From the NCBI GenBank assembly GCA_964575025.1, contig CAZNPV010000016.1:7603-71602 (forward strand): 64,000 bases of DNA, given 5' to 3'. Below the pieces are notes generated by a model, which was given only the letters and a program-made list of their open reading frames with translations, ran no database searches and was not told the origin of the DNA. The position numbers and the translations under genes were made by a program. Positions within the stretch are counted from its first letter, which is position 1. The number at the start of each line of letters is the position of its first letter. This document shows, piece by piece, positions 27,282 through 35,612 of this stretch. Source of the DNA: JABMQB01 sp964575025. GTDB lineage: Bacteria > Bacteroidota > Bacteroidia > Bacteroidales > Prolixibacteraceae.

Positions 27282-29117
27282 TTAGCACTTTCCTTTCCAT
27301 ACATTGACATTTTTCCTCTTTTTCTTCTTTAGCGGTTCAGCATCAGGTTCTTCAGGAAGATCTTTTTCAGCACTCAAATCAATGGGCATCTTTGTTGTAG
27401 GAAAAGGTTTAATTTTGCCAAATAGCAGATCCGCAGAAACCCTGATTGAATCGGGCGTACCGGAGAAGTTACATACCACCGCATCGGCTGCCGTTGTTGT
27501 GCCCTTGCGATAAGGAAAGTTCGTAACGACAACCACATCATGGCCGGCCGCTTTCAATGCTTTCACCAGGTGTGTGTTATTCCCCCTTTTTTCAATGCGT
27601 GCATAGTAGTTGGTCATCACAACCAAATCGGCTTCTTTCGCCAGCTTCAACGCTTCTTCGACTTCATCCTCTTCGGCATGAAATGAAGTATCGTCCAGAA
27701 TCAGCCTGGTAGAATGTTTCGTCATCTGTTCACAGAACATATGGGCATGGCTGTACATATCCTTTCCAAGAAACTCATAGGGGATGCATTGTTCAATCAC
27801 CAGGATTTTCTTGTCTTTGCTCAGAGGGAGTAATTTTTTATCATCGCGAACAACCAGCAATGCTTTGTGAGCTACTTCCCATGAGAAGTCGATATTTTCT
27901 TTCTTTCTGACAATCGCTGTTGTTTCCTTTGGATCCATTTTCCCTGCTTTCTCAAACTGACCCTGGTCATACTTCCGGTTGAGCAGACGACGAACTGCAT
28001 CATCCACACGTTCTTCAGGAAGCTCGCCATTTTCAACAGCCATTTTAATACCAAACAAGCATTGTGAACGGGATTCATCGTCAGCCTTGAGCAGAATGTG
28101 GTCCACACCCGCTTTAACCGCCATAGCACATGCCTGGGGAAGGGGCCATTTTTTCAGGATCGCAGCCATACCGATCGCATCGGAAACAATGATGCCATCA
28201 AATCCCATTTCACCCCTCAGAAGATCGGTGAGGATTTTTTTCGAAAGGGTAGCCGGATATTCTTCATCATAAGCCGGGAAAATGGTATGGGCTGTCATAA
28301 GTGCTGAGGCACCTGCGTCAACACCTGCCTGAAATGCAGCTAACTCAACCTCTTGCATTCTTTTTTTATCCCCACGGCAGACGTCGAGTACATCATGTGC
28401 ATCCGTTGCGGAATCACCCCGGCCAGCAAAATGCTTGATGGTTGCAGTAATTCCTGCATCCTCATAGCCCCGGACTGTTGCATCAATGAATTTTGAGATT
28501 ACCTTGACATCGTCTCCGAATGAACGGACACCGATTTCAGGGTTTAAAGGATTAATATTCACGTCACAGACCGGATGATAGAACTGAGTTACCCCTATAG
28601 CAGCCATTTGCCGACCCATCAGATTGGCTATTTTGTATGCCAGATCAACATCACCTATCGCCGTAATACCCATTGGAGGCGGAAACTGCAAAACCCGCCC
28701 GGCGGTATAGTCGTTCTTAAAATCTCCCTCCATGTCAATGGTAACATGAAGCGGAATTCCGGATTCCCTGTTCATGGCGATTTGCTGAAGATGGTTGAGT
28801 GCTTCGGTGAGCTCTTCAGGGGTTACACTCACGCCAAAGGCTCGGGAGTCAAACCAGGTATGCGCAATGTCGAAATAATCTGCAGGTGCCTTGAAATTGG
28901 GATCGATCTGCGAACGTCCCCAATACAAATTTTTGCATGTTTCCATTGCGTAGGGTTCAAGACAGATACCTCCTGCCTGTAGTTTGGTAATCTGTTCAAT
29001 ACCGGAGGGTGTCGGAATGGCACCACGCCAGGTAAATGTGAGTAGCTGGCCGCATTTCTCCAGCAGACTCATTTTAGCGATTTTCGCTGACACAAAATCA
29101 TCTCTTCTTTTTGACAT
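27282..29117 (-). CDS. GH3 family hydrolase, NagZ-like, cytoplasmic
   Basis: A 611-residue GH3 enzyme with no signal peptide. The catalytic nucleophile is Asp in GIIVSDAIGM (~315). The segment KHFAGRGDSATDAH (~230-245) resembles the His-Asp acid/base loop of NagZ-type N-acetylglucosaminidases (KHFPGHGDT..DSH), with the second His-Gly of that motif read as Arg-Gly. A C-terminal alpha/beta domain follows, and the last 20 residues are lysine-rich. The product is probably a beta-N-acetylglucosaminidase or phosphorylase acting on an imported sugar. First gene of the GH3-GH116-PfkB operon. Confidence 0.82.
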   Translation of the reverse strand: MSKRRDDFVSAKIAKMSLLEKCGQLLTFTWRGAIPTPSGIEQITKLQAGGICLEPYAMETCKNLYWGRSQIDPNFKAPADYFDIAHTWFDSRAFGVSVTPEELTEALNHLQQIAMNRESGIPLHVTIDMEGDFKNDYTAGRVLQFPPPMGITAIGDVDLAYKIANLMGRQMAAIGVTQFYHPVCDVNINPLNPEIGVRSFGDDVKVISKFIDATVRGYEDAGITATIKHFAGRGDSATDAHDVLDVCRGDKKRMQEVELAAFQAGVDAGASALMTAHTIFPAYDEEYPATLSKKILTDLLRGEMGFDGIIVSDAIGMAAILKKWPLPQACAMAVKAGVDHILLKADDESRSQCLFGIKMAVENGELPEERVDDAVRRLLNRKYDQGQFEKAGKMDPKETTAIVRKKENIDFSWEVAHKALLVVRDDKKLLPLSKDKKILVIEQCIPYEFLGKDMYSHAHMFCEQMTKHSTRLILDDTSFHAEEDEVEEALKLAKEADLVVMTNYYARIEKRGNNTHLVKALKAAGHDVVVVTNFPYRKGTTTAADAVVCNFSGTPDSIRVSADLLFGKIKPFPTTKMPIDLSAEKDLPEEPDAEPLKKKKRKNVNVWKGKC

Positions 29118-29130
29118 AGGTTTTCTCTTT

Positions 29131-29160
29131 AAAATTTATTGTTTTCTGTTTTAATACAAA
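29131..29160 (-). promoter_or_regulatory. Promoter of the GH3-GH116-PfkB operon
   Basis: On the minus strand, TTTG (29160-29157), 18 nt and TAAATTTT (29138-29131) resemble the Bacteroidota promoter. The predicted leader before the GH3 ATG at 29117 is very short, about 8 nt. Confidence 0.6.
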
Positions 29161-29451
29161 GCATAGTCATCGGATAGATCCGGAATCTCATATTATAACT
29201 CTGGCTGTGAAATTAAAAAAATATTTCTTCATTCATAAGAAAATTCACATGGTTTCCGGAATTCATTTTAGATAATTTGAAATCATCTATTCATTTTATT
29301 CCTAAAGAATCCACCCTTAAAGAAGGAGGGGTTCCATTGATTCCATAGGATTATGAAATCCAATACACTAATTTACTAAAGTTTTATAGGCAAATCATAT
29401 TTTGATAACATATTGAACTTGTGTTGTTTAAATTTCTACCTTTTGTGTTAT

Positions 29452-29503
29452 TTCGTGTTTTTGTGCCTTGGTGGCAATAATTTTAATGCCACTAAAACAC
29501 GAA
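29452..29503. repeat. Extragenic inverted repeat
   Basis: TTCGTGTTTT with GTGGC (29452-29475) is mirrored by GCCAC and TAAAACACGAA (29488-29503). It sits in the 476-nt gap between the divergent GH3 operon and mfd, where no gene is visible. The gap otherwise holds the two promoters. Confidence 0.5.
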
Positions 29504-29569
29504 TTCACTAACATTCACAAAAAAATATAGAAATGGAATCTATAAAACCCGGATTTCATCTACTTGTTT

Positions 29570-29577
29570 TATCTTTG
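29570..29577 (+). promoter_or_regulatory. mfd -7 promoter element
   Basis: TATCTTTG followed by C matches TAnnTTTG. It predicts transcription from about 29583, downstream of the more distal possible start codon (29564) and 10 nt before the TTG at 29594. Confidence 0.6.
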
Positions 29578-29593
29578 CCTCAAATTTTACTGT

Positions 29594-32500
29594 TTGGAAA
29601 CCACGGAGTTTCTGAAATATTTTGAAGGGCATCCTCAGTATGCTGTTACGACAGCAACCCTGAGTTCCCCCCCGGGTGAAAAGATTCATCTGAAGGGGCT
29701 TGTTGGCTCTTCAAAAACCGTTCTCCTTGCCACCCTCTTCAAAAAAGCCAACCGCGATTGGTTGGTTCTTCTTGCGGACCGTGAGGAAGCAGCCTATGTT
29801 TTTGATGACCTGAACAACCTGGGTTTACGCGAGCAAACCCTTTTTTTCCCAACGTCATACAAACGTTCGGTTGAATTCGGGCAGCCTGTACAGGAGCAAC
29901 TTGTTCTGCGTGCTGAAGTGCTTCACAAGTTGACTTCAGGAAATCTGAAATATATCATTGTAACCTATCCGGAAGCATTGGCAGAAAAAGTGATCGCCCG
30001 GGACACGCTTGCACATAACACCCTTAGCGTTTCCAGAAGCGATAAACTCTCCATCGGCTTTCTCAACGAAGTCCTCTTTGCCTATGGATTTGAACGGGTC
30101 GATTTTGTCTATGAGCCCGGACAGTTCTCCGTTCGGGGAAGCATCGTCGATGTCTTCTCTTTCTCCAACGAGGATCCCTACCGGATCGATTTTTTTGGCG
30201 ATGAAGTGGATTCGATCCGCAGTTTTTTTATCGACAACCAGGTCTCCAGATCGGTACTGGAAACGATATCCATCATCCCCGATATTCAGCAAAAAACTGA
30301 CGATGCGAAAAGGATCTCCTTTGGTGAATTCCTGTCATCCGACACGTTTGTGTTTGCGAACGACATCCGTCTCTTTACGGATCAGGTAAACCACCTGTAC
30401 CAGCGGGCACTACAGACAGAAGAGGAACAGGATACAGCACTCCATAAAAAAGTGGTTTCCGGAGATGCCCTTCTCCTGCAGTTTGAAAAGTTTTCAGTGG
30501 TTGAAATGGGGCCATCGCCCGTTTTTCAGCCCCGGAAAAGAGTGGAATTCCACATTTCCAAACAGCCGGTCTTCAACAAAAATTTCACCCTGCTGGGCGA
30601 AAACCTGATCCAGTCACAAGAAAAAGGGTATTCAATGTTGATCCTGTCGAACCAGGAAAAACAGATCGAAAGGTTGCAGGATATCTTTACGGACACAGGG
30701 ATCAACGTGAGGTTCACACCGGTTCCTTTTATACTGCACGAAGGATTTATAGACCATGACATCCGGGTTTGTTGCTATACCGATCATCAGATCTTTGAAC
30801 GGTATCACCGGTTTACGCTACGAAACCGGAAACCTCAGCGGGAAGCCGTTTCGTTAAAAGAACTGAAAAAACTTCATCAGGGTGACTATGTGGTCCATGT
30901 AGACCATGGAATTGGCCGGTTTGCCGGGCTGGTAAAAACCGAAATGAACGGCAGGGTGCAGGAAGCGATCCGGCTGGTGTATAAAAACAACGACTCGTTG
31001 CTTGTCAGCATTCATTCGCTGCACCGGATATCCAAATACAAAGCCAAAGAGGGAACCGAACCCACCCTTCACAGGTTGGGCAGCGGTGTCTGGCAACAGT
31101 TGAAAAACCGCACCAAATCAAAAGTCAAGGATATTGCCCGGGAGCTAATTGCCCTCTACGCCCGGAGGCTCGCAGAAAAAGGATTTGCCTTCTCTGCCGA
31201 TTCATACCTGCAAACCGAGCTGGAAGCATCCTTTATGTATGAAGATACACCCGACCAGCAAAAAGCTACCCTAGCGGTAAAAGAGGATATGGAGAAAAAG
31301 GTCCCAATGGACCGGCTGGTATGCGGCGATGTGGGGTTCGGAAAAACAGAAGTGGCCATACGGGCTGCCTTCAAAGCAGCCGCCGACAACAAACAGGTGG
31401 CTATACTGGTCCCAACCACGATCCTGGCCCTTCAGCATTTTAAAACATTTACAGAACGACTGGAAGGATTTCCTGTAAATATCGGCTATGTGAGCCGGCT
31501 CAAGAGCACAGCCGAAATAAAAAAAATACTCTCCGAAGTGGAAACGGGAAAAATTGATATAACAATCGGAACCCACAGGCTGGTGAGCAAAGATGTAAAA
31601 TTCAAAAACCTCGGATTGCTCATCATCGATGAGGAACAAAAATTTGGGGTAGCTGTGAAAGAAAAATTAAAACACCTGAAAGTCAATGTCGACACCCTGA
31701 CCCTGACCGCTACCCCCATTCCGCGAACCCTTCAGTTTTCGTTAATGGGAGCCCGGGATCTCTCCATCATACAAACCCCTCCACCTAACCGCTACCCGAT
31801 CATAACCGAAGTACACGGATTTAATGAACAGATCATCCGGGATGCTATTCTGTATGAAATTGAACGAAACGGCCAGGTGTTTTTTATACACAACAGAATT
31901 CAGAACATTTATGATATTGAAATCCTTCTGAACAAGATTGTTCCGGATGTCAAAACCAGGATTGCCTACGGCAGAATGGAGGGGCGTAAGCTGGAACAAG
32001 TCATGCTTGATTTCATCAACGGAAAATTTGAGGTCCTGATCGCCACTACCATTATCGAATCGGGGCTCGATATTCCCAATGCCAATACGATGATCATTAA
32101 CCATGCCCAGAATTTCGGGCTCAGTGACCTGCACCAGCTTCGGGGGCGTGTAGGCCGCTCCAATAAAAAGGCATTCTGCTACCTTCTTGCTCCCCCGTTG
32201 TCTACCGTAAGCTCCGAAGCCGCAAGACGGTTAAAAGCCATTGAAGAATTTTCAGACCTGGGAAGCGGTTTTAATATCGCCATGCAGGACCTCGATATCC
32301 GGGGTGCCGGAAACCTCCTGGGTTCCGAACAAAGCGGATTCATCGCAGATATCGGATTCGAAACCTACCACCGGATATTGCATGAAGCCATTCGCGAACT
32401 CAAACAGGAGGAGTTCAAACAAATCTTTGAGACTTCCGGGGACCAGATCGCCCGTACATTCCTCAAAGCAACCTGGATCAACGACTGCCAGATCGATACC

Positions 32501-32950
32501 GACCTGGAACTCCTCTTCCCCGAAGAATACATCCCCGGGGTGTCCGAACGGATGTGGCTTTACCGTGAACTGGATAATGTGGAAAATGAAAAGGAACTGG
32601 ATGAATATATCCACACCCTGACCGACCGGTTCGGAAAGATCCCTCCCCAAAGTGCCGAACTAATCGATGTGGTGCGCTTGCGCTGGCAGGCCATAAAACT
32701 GGGCATAGAAAAAATAATCATCAAGGAACATCAAATGATCTGCTTTTTTATTTCAGACCCGGAATCCTCCTTTTACAGATCTCCTGAATTTAAAAGACTC
32801 ATCGAAGCCATCCAGAACAATGCGGTCCCATGCCGGATTAAAGAAGCCAGGAAAAAACTTTCCCTTGTTTTTAAAGCTATTCCGGATATATCCACTGCAC
32901 GGAATATACTGACAAAACTGAACGAGGCAGTTTTTCCGGATAAAAAGTAA
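29594..32950 (+). CDS. mfd: Transcription-repair coupling factor
   Basis: A ~1118-residue SF2 translocase that removes stalled RNA polymerase and recruits UvrA. Domains in order are: the UvrB-like N-terminal region, the RNA-polymerase-interaction domain (HQGDYVVHVDHGIGRFAGL), the RecG-like motor with Walker A GDVGFGKTEVA, DEEQ box IDEEQKFGV, TATPIPRT and QLRGRVGRS, then the C-terminal TRCF domain. No ATG precedes the conserved region. TTG at 29594 (ETTEFLKYFEG follows) is preferred because the promoter element at 29570-29577 would exclude the TTG at 29564. Confidence 0.96.
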   Translation: METTEFLKYFEGHPQYAVTTATLSSPPGEKIHLKGLVGSSKTVLLATLFKKANRDWLVLLADREEAAYVFDDLNNLGLREQTLFFPTSYKRSVEFGQPVQEQLVLRAEVLHKLTSGNLKYIIVTYPEALAEKVIARDTLAHNTLSVSRSDKLSIGFLNEVLFAYGFERVDFVYEPGQFSVRGSIVDVFSFSNEDPYRIDFFGDEVDSIRSFFIDNQVSRSVLETISIIPDIQQKTDDAKRISFGEFLSSDTFVFANDIRLFTDQVNHLYQRALQTEEEQDTALHKKVVSGDALLLQFEKFSVVEMGPSPVFQPRKRVEFHISKQPVFNKNFTLLGENLIQSQEKGYSMLILSNQEKQIERLQDIFTDTGINVRFTPVPFILHEGFIDHDIRVCCYTDHQIFERYHRFTLRNRKPQREAVSLKELKKLHQGDYVVHVDHGIGRFAGLVKTEMNGRVQEAIRLVYKNNDSLLVSIHSLHRISKYKAKEGTEPTLHRLGSGVWQQLKNRTKSKVKDIARELIALYARRLAEKGFAFSADSYLQTELEASFMYEDTPDQQKATLAVKEDMEKKVPMDRLVCGDVGFGKTEVAIRAAFKAAADNKQVAILVPTTILALQHFKTFTERLEGFPVNIGYVSRLKSTAEIKKILSEVETGKIDITIGTHRLVSKDVKFKNLGLLIIDEEQKFGVAVKEKLKHLKVNVDTLTLTATPIPRTLQFSLMGARDLSIIQTPPPNRYPIITEVHGFNEQIIRDAILYEIERNGQVFFIHNRIQNIYDIEILLNKIVPDVKTRIAYGRMEGRKLEQVMLDFINGKFEVLIATTIIESGLDIPNANTMIINHAQNFGLSDLHQLRGRVGRSNKKAFCYLLAPPLSTVSSEAARRLKAIEEFSDLGSGFNIAMQDLDIRGAGNLLGSEQSGFIADIGFETYHRILHEAIRELKQEEFKQIFETSGDQIARTFLKATWINDCQIDTDLELLFPEEYIPGVSERMWLYRELDNVENEKELDEYIHTLTDRFGKIPPQSAELIDVVRLRWQAIKLGIEKIIIKEHQMICFFISDPESSFYRSPEFKRLIEAIQNNAVPCRIKEARKKLSLVFKAIPDISTARNILTKLNEAVFPDKK

Positions 32951-32971
32951 TACCACAACGCAACTATTTAG

Positions 32972-32979
32972 TAATTTTG
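32972..32979 (+). promoter_or_regulatory. -7 element of the lipoprotein gene after mfd
   Basis: TAATTTTG matches the -7 consensus exactly and lies 33 nt before the start codon. No -33 element is evident. Confidence 0.55.
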
Positions 32980-33011
32980 AACATCTTACATGTTAAAGAG
33001 GAACTTTTAAA

Positions 33012-33743
33012 ATGACAAAAATGAATTCAATGCGAATACTCATTCATACCCTGGCTGCAGGGCTACTTCTGACGCTTTTTTCATGCGATTTCGGCGATGA
33101 CGAAAAAAGGGAATTTACATTCACTCCTGATGTGATCCTGATGAAAAAAGAACAAAACGGAACCATTCATTATGCACTGGCCTACTATGTCTATTCAAAT
33201 CAGAAAATCGAATCGGCCCACGTACAAACTCCCGAAGGAGAAACCATACCCCTGACTGCCCTTGGCACACCCTTAATTACGTATGCCAGGGTTCCCGATG
33301 ACAACGATTTTTCCCCGGACGTTTCGTTCGGACCCTACACGTTTATCGCCACAAACAGCGATGGAACAGAAAAAACCGAACAGGATATTCTGAGCGATAA
33401 CTCATTAACGATACCGGAAATAACGGATATTACCTATCATCCAAACAATTTATCTCTTGAGGTAACCTGGACCCCAACAGCCGGAGCAGAAAATTATTTT
33501 GTAAAGATCGTCAATGCCGGGGATAAAAAAACAACGTATACCGGCTACCAGGTGGATCCGGACTCAACAAGCTATACCGTTAACAGGAATGATCAGGGAT
33601 GGGAATCTGCCCCGGTATCCGGAATTTCCTATATTCTTCAGTTAAATGCCATTTTATACGAAGAGAACAGCAACCTGAAGGAGCGTTATTACCATGTCAA
33701 TGCCATTTCAATTGACGAAGAAACATTCATCTGGGGCCAGTAA
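33012..33743 (+). CDS. Hypothetical lipoprotein with fibronectin-III-like domain
   Basis: A 243-residue secreted protein with a lipobox ending LTLFSC (Cys at about 25), followed by the acidic stretch DFGDDEKRE. The middle resembles beta-sandwich material, and residues ~140-240 (PNNLSLEVTWTPTAGAENYFVKIVN...SYILQLNAILYE) look like a fibronectin type III or related Ig-like fold. No enzymatic motif is seen. ATGs at 33021 and 33030 are also possible starts. The gene has its own promoter and converges with the first oxidoreductase gene. The function is unknown. Confidence 0.7.
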   Translation: MTKMNSMRILIHTLAAGLLLTLFSCDFGDDEKREFTFTPDVILMKKEQNGTIHYALAYYVYSNQKIESAHVQTPEGETIPLTALGTPLITYARVPDDNDFSPDVSFGPYTFIATNSDGTEKTEQDILSDNSLTIPEITDITYHPNNLSLEVTWTPTAGAENYFVKIVNAGDKKTTYTGYQVDPDSTSYTVNRNDQGWESAPVSGISYILQLNAILYEENSNLKERYYHVNAISIDEETFIWGQ

Positions 33744-33796
33744 ATCGCAGGTATAGAATTATGCATTAGCTGCGCTTACAACTCGCAACTCGTGAC

Positions 33797-35287
33797 TCAA
33801 ATCTGTTCCCATCCTTCCCGGTAGGTATGGCGGATCCATTCCTCAACGGTTTCGGAAGCCGGAAGGGTTTTGTATTCTTTATTAAACCGGGGATCTCCAT
33901 CCACTATTTCGAAATGGTCTTTGGTCAATACCCTGATCTGTTCGTTCAGGCCAATGTTTGTAAAACGCATGTTTACGGGATCCCAGGTCAATTTACGTTT
34001 CAGGCTCTGAAGCCTGATTGCCAGCACCCCCAACAATACGGTTTCGGTTAAGGGGCCGGAATAGCTAAAACCGGAAGAAGCCGCGAGGCGGTATTCCTTC
34101 TCCTCTTTGCAGGCCCTTATCCAATCCTGTTCATGTCCGCCCTGCAAAGCGTTGTATATCCGGCGGATCGACTTTTCCGGTGGCCGGAAACTGTTCATTT
34201 CTGAAGAGGGAAGCAGGGATGGATTTTTCCCGTAGGCAAAGCACATAATTTTTCCTCTGGTACCATAAAAGATGCATCCTCCATCGTCATCCCCCATTGG
34301 TTCGCCATCTTTGAGTTCCTCGGGACGGGGTGGTTGTAAACCGCCATCGTACCAATGCAGGGTCACTTCAGGCATGGCCACTTTCGGAAGATTATCGCGC
34401 CTTGGGAATGTATATTCAATAAACTCTGTACCTGGGGGTGATTCCAGATTCACCGGTGAGGAGGTCCCTTGAATGGACACAGGGTATTCCAGTTTAAGTG
34501 CTTTGAATACCGGATCGATAATATGGCAGGCCATATCTCCGAGGGCGCCGGTGCCAAAATCCCACCATCCCCTCCAGTTCCACGGGTGGTACACCGGATT
34601 GTATTCACGCCAGGGCGCTGTGCCAATAAACAGGTCCCAGTCGAGGGTCCGGGGAACCCGTTTTGATTTTTCGGGCCGTTGCAGACCCTGAGGCCATAGA
34701 GGACGGTTGGTCCAGGTATCCACATGGGTTACTTCCCCGATGACACCCGCCCAGATCCATTCACAGATATCCCTGATGCCGTCCCCGGAATTTCCCTGAT
34801 TGCCCATTTGTGTGGCCACTCCGTAATGCTTAGCTGCCTCGGCCAGAATCCTCGCTTCATAAACCGAATGGGACAAAGGTTTCTGAACGTATACATGGTA
34901 CCCGCTTTTTATCGCCATAAGAGCCGGCAACGCATGCGAATGATCGGGCGTCGCAACCAGCACGGCATCAATATCCTTTTGCCGGTCGAACATAATCCGG
35001 TAATCGGAATATATCTTTGCCCGGTCCCAGGTCCTGAACGCATTTTTTCCGGCATACTCCTCATCGACATCACACAAAGCCACAATATTCTCTGTGTTCA
35101 TATGCTGAAGGTTACGGAAACCCATCCCCCCTACGCCAATTCCGGCAATGTTTAATTTATCGCTGGGAGGCCGGTGTCCCAACCCGGCAATAACCCGGGA
35201 GGGTAAAAGGGTTATTCCGGTTCCTGCAACCCCGGCAATGTGAAGAAAATTCCTCCTGCTGACCTTTCGTTTCGTATTATCCTTCAT
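33797..35287 (-). CDS. Secreted Gfo/Idh/MocA family oxidoreductase, copy 1
   Basis: A 496-residue protein. A twin-arginine signal (KVSRRNFLHIAGVAG, first 35 residues) is followed by a Rossmann domain (NIAGIGVGGMGFRN, TENIVALCDVDE) and the family's C-terminal beta-sheet domain. The usual EKP signature reads VQKPLSHSVYEAR here: Lys is kept and Glu is Gln. Family members oxidise or epimerise sugars with a tightly bound NAD(P); Tat export suggests it folds with cofactor before reaching the periplasm. It is closely similar in layout to the next gene upstream on the same strand. Substrate unknown. Confidence 0.88.
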   Translation of the reverse strand: MKDNTKRKVSRRNFLHIAGVAGTGITLLPSRVIAGLGHRPPSDKLNIAGIGVGGMGFRNLQHMNTENIVALCDVDEEYAGKNAFRTWDRAKIYSDYRIMFDRQKDIDAVLVATPDHSHALPALMAIKSGYHVYVQKPLSHSVYEARILAEAAKHYGVATQMGNQGNSGDGIRDICEWIWAGVIGEVTHVDTWTNRPLWPQGLQRPEKSKRVPRTLDWDLFIGTAPWREYNPVYHPWNWRGWWDFGTGALGDMACHIIDPVFKALKLEYPVSIQGTSSPVNLESPPGTEFIEYTFPRRDNLPKVAMPEVTLHWYDGGLQPPRPEELKDGEPMGDDDGGCIFYGTRGKIMCFAYGKNPSLLPSSEMNSFRPPEKSIRRIYNALQGGHEQDWIRACKEEKEYRLAASSGFSYSGPLTETVLLGVLAIRLQSLKRKLTWDPVNMRFTNIGLNEQIRVLTKDHFEIVDGDPRFNKEYKTLPASETVEEWIRHTYREGWEQI

Positions 35288-35416
35288 CCTTTTTAAATTA
35301 GGTGATTCTCATCGGATCAAATTAAGCGGTGTAAATTATAAAAAATATCAGGTTTTACCTACTGGGACCTGTCCGATCGCTTTTAATTAACAAATTTTGT
35401 ATGATTTGTTTTCTAA

Positions 35417-35498
35417 CCTGTTTAATTCATGCGTTTAAACAGGCTAAAAGGTCGTTACAAAACGACAACCCATAAGCCCCTCGTTACAAACGAGGGGC
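35417..35498. other. Three consecutive hairpins between the oxidoreductase genes
   Basis: CCTGTTTAA (35417-35425)/TTAAACAGG (35435-35443), GTCGTT (35451-35456)/AACGAC (35461-35466) and GCCCCTCG (35476-35483)/CGAGGGGC (35491-35498). The last two share a CGTTACAAA loop core. They lie in the 325-nt gap, which has no gene; this may be a leader of copy 1 or an intergenic repeat. Confidence 0.55.
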
Positions 35499-35543
35499 AG
35501 GAGGTTCTGTAAGATATCTATGAAAATAAACAATTGCAATCCT

Positions 35544-35574
35544 ATAAAAAGGCACCTGTTTTGGCAGGTGCCTT
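35544..35574 (-). terminator. Intrinsic terminator after oxidoreductase copy 2
   Basis: AAGGCACCTG at 35549-35558 pairs perfectly with CAGGTGCCTT at 35565-35574 around a six-base loop. On the minus strand the stem is followed by TTTTT. It lies ~40 nt past the stop of copy 2. Confidence 0.85.
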
Positions 35575-35612
35575 CCTATGTAGGGTTAAAAAAATACGAT
35601 CCCAACGAGGAC

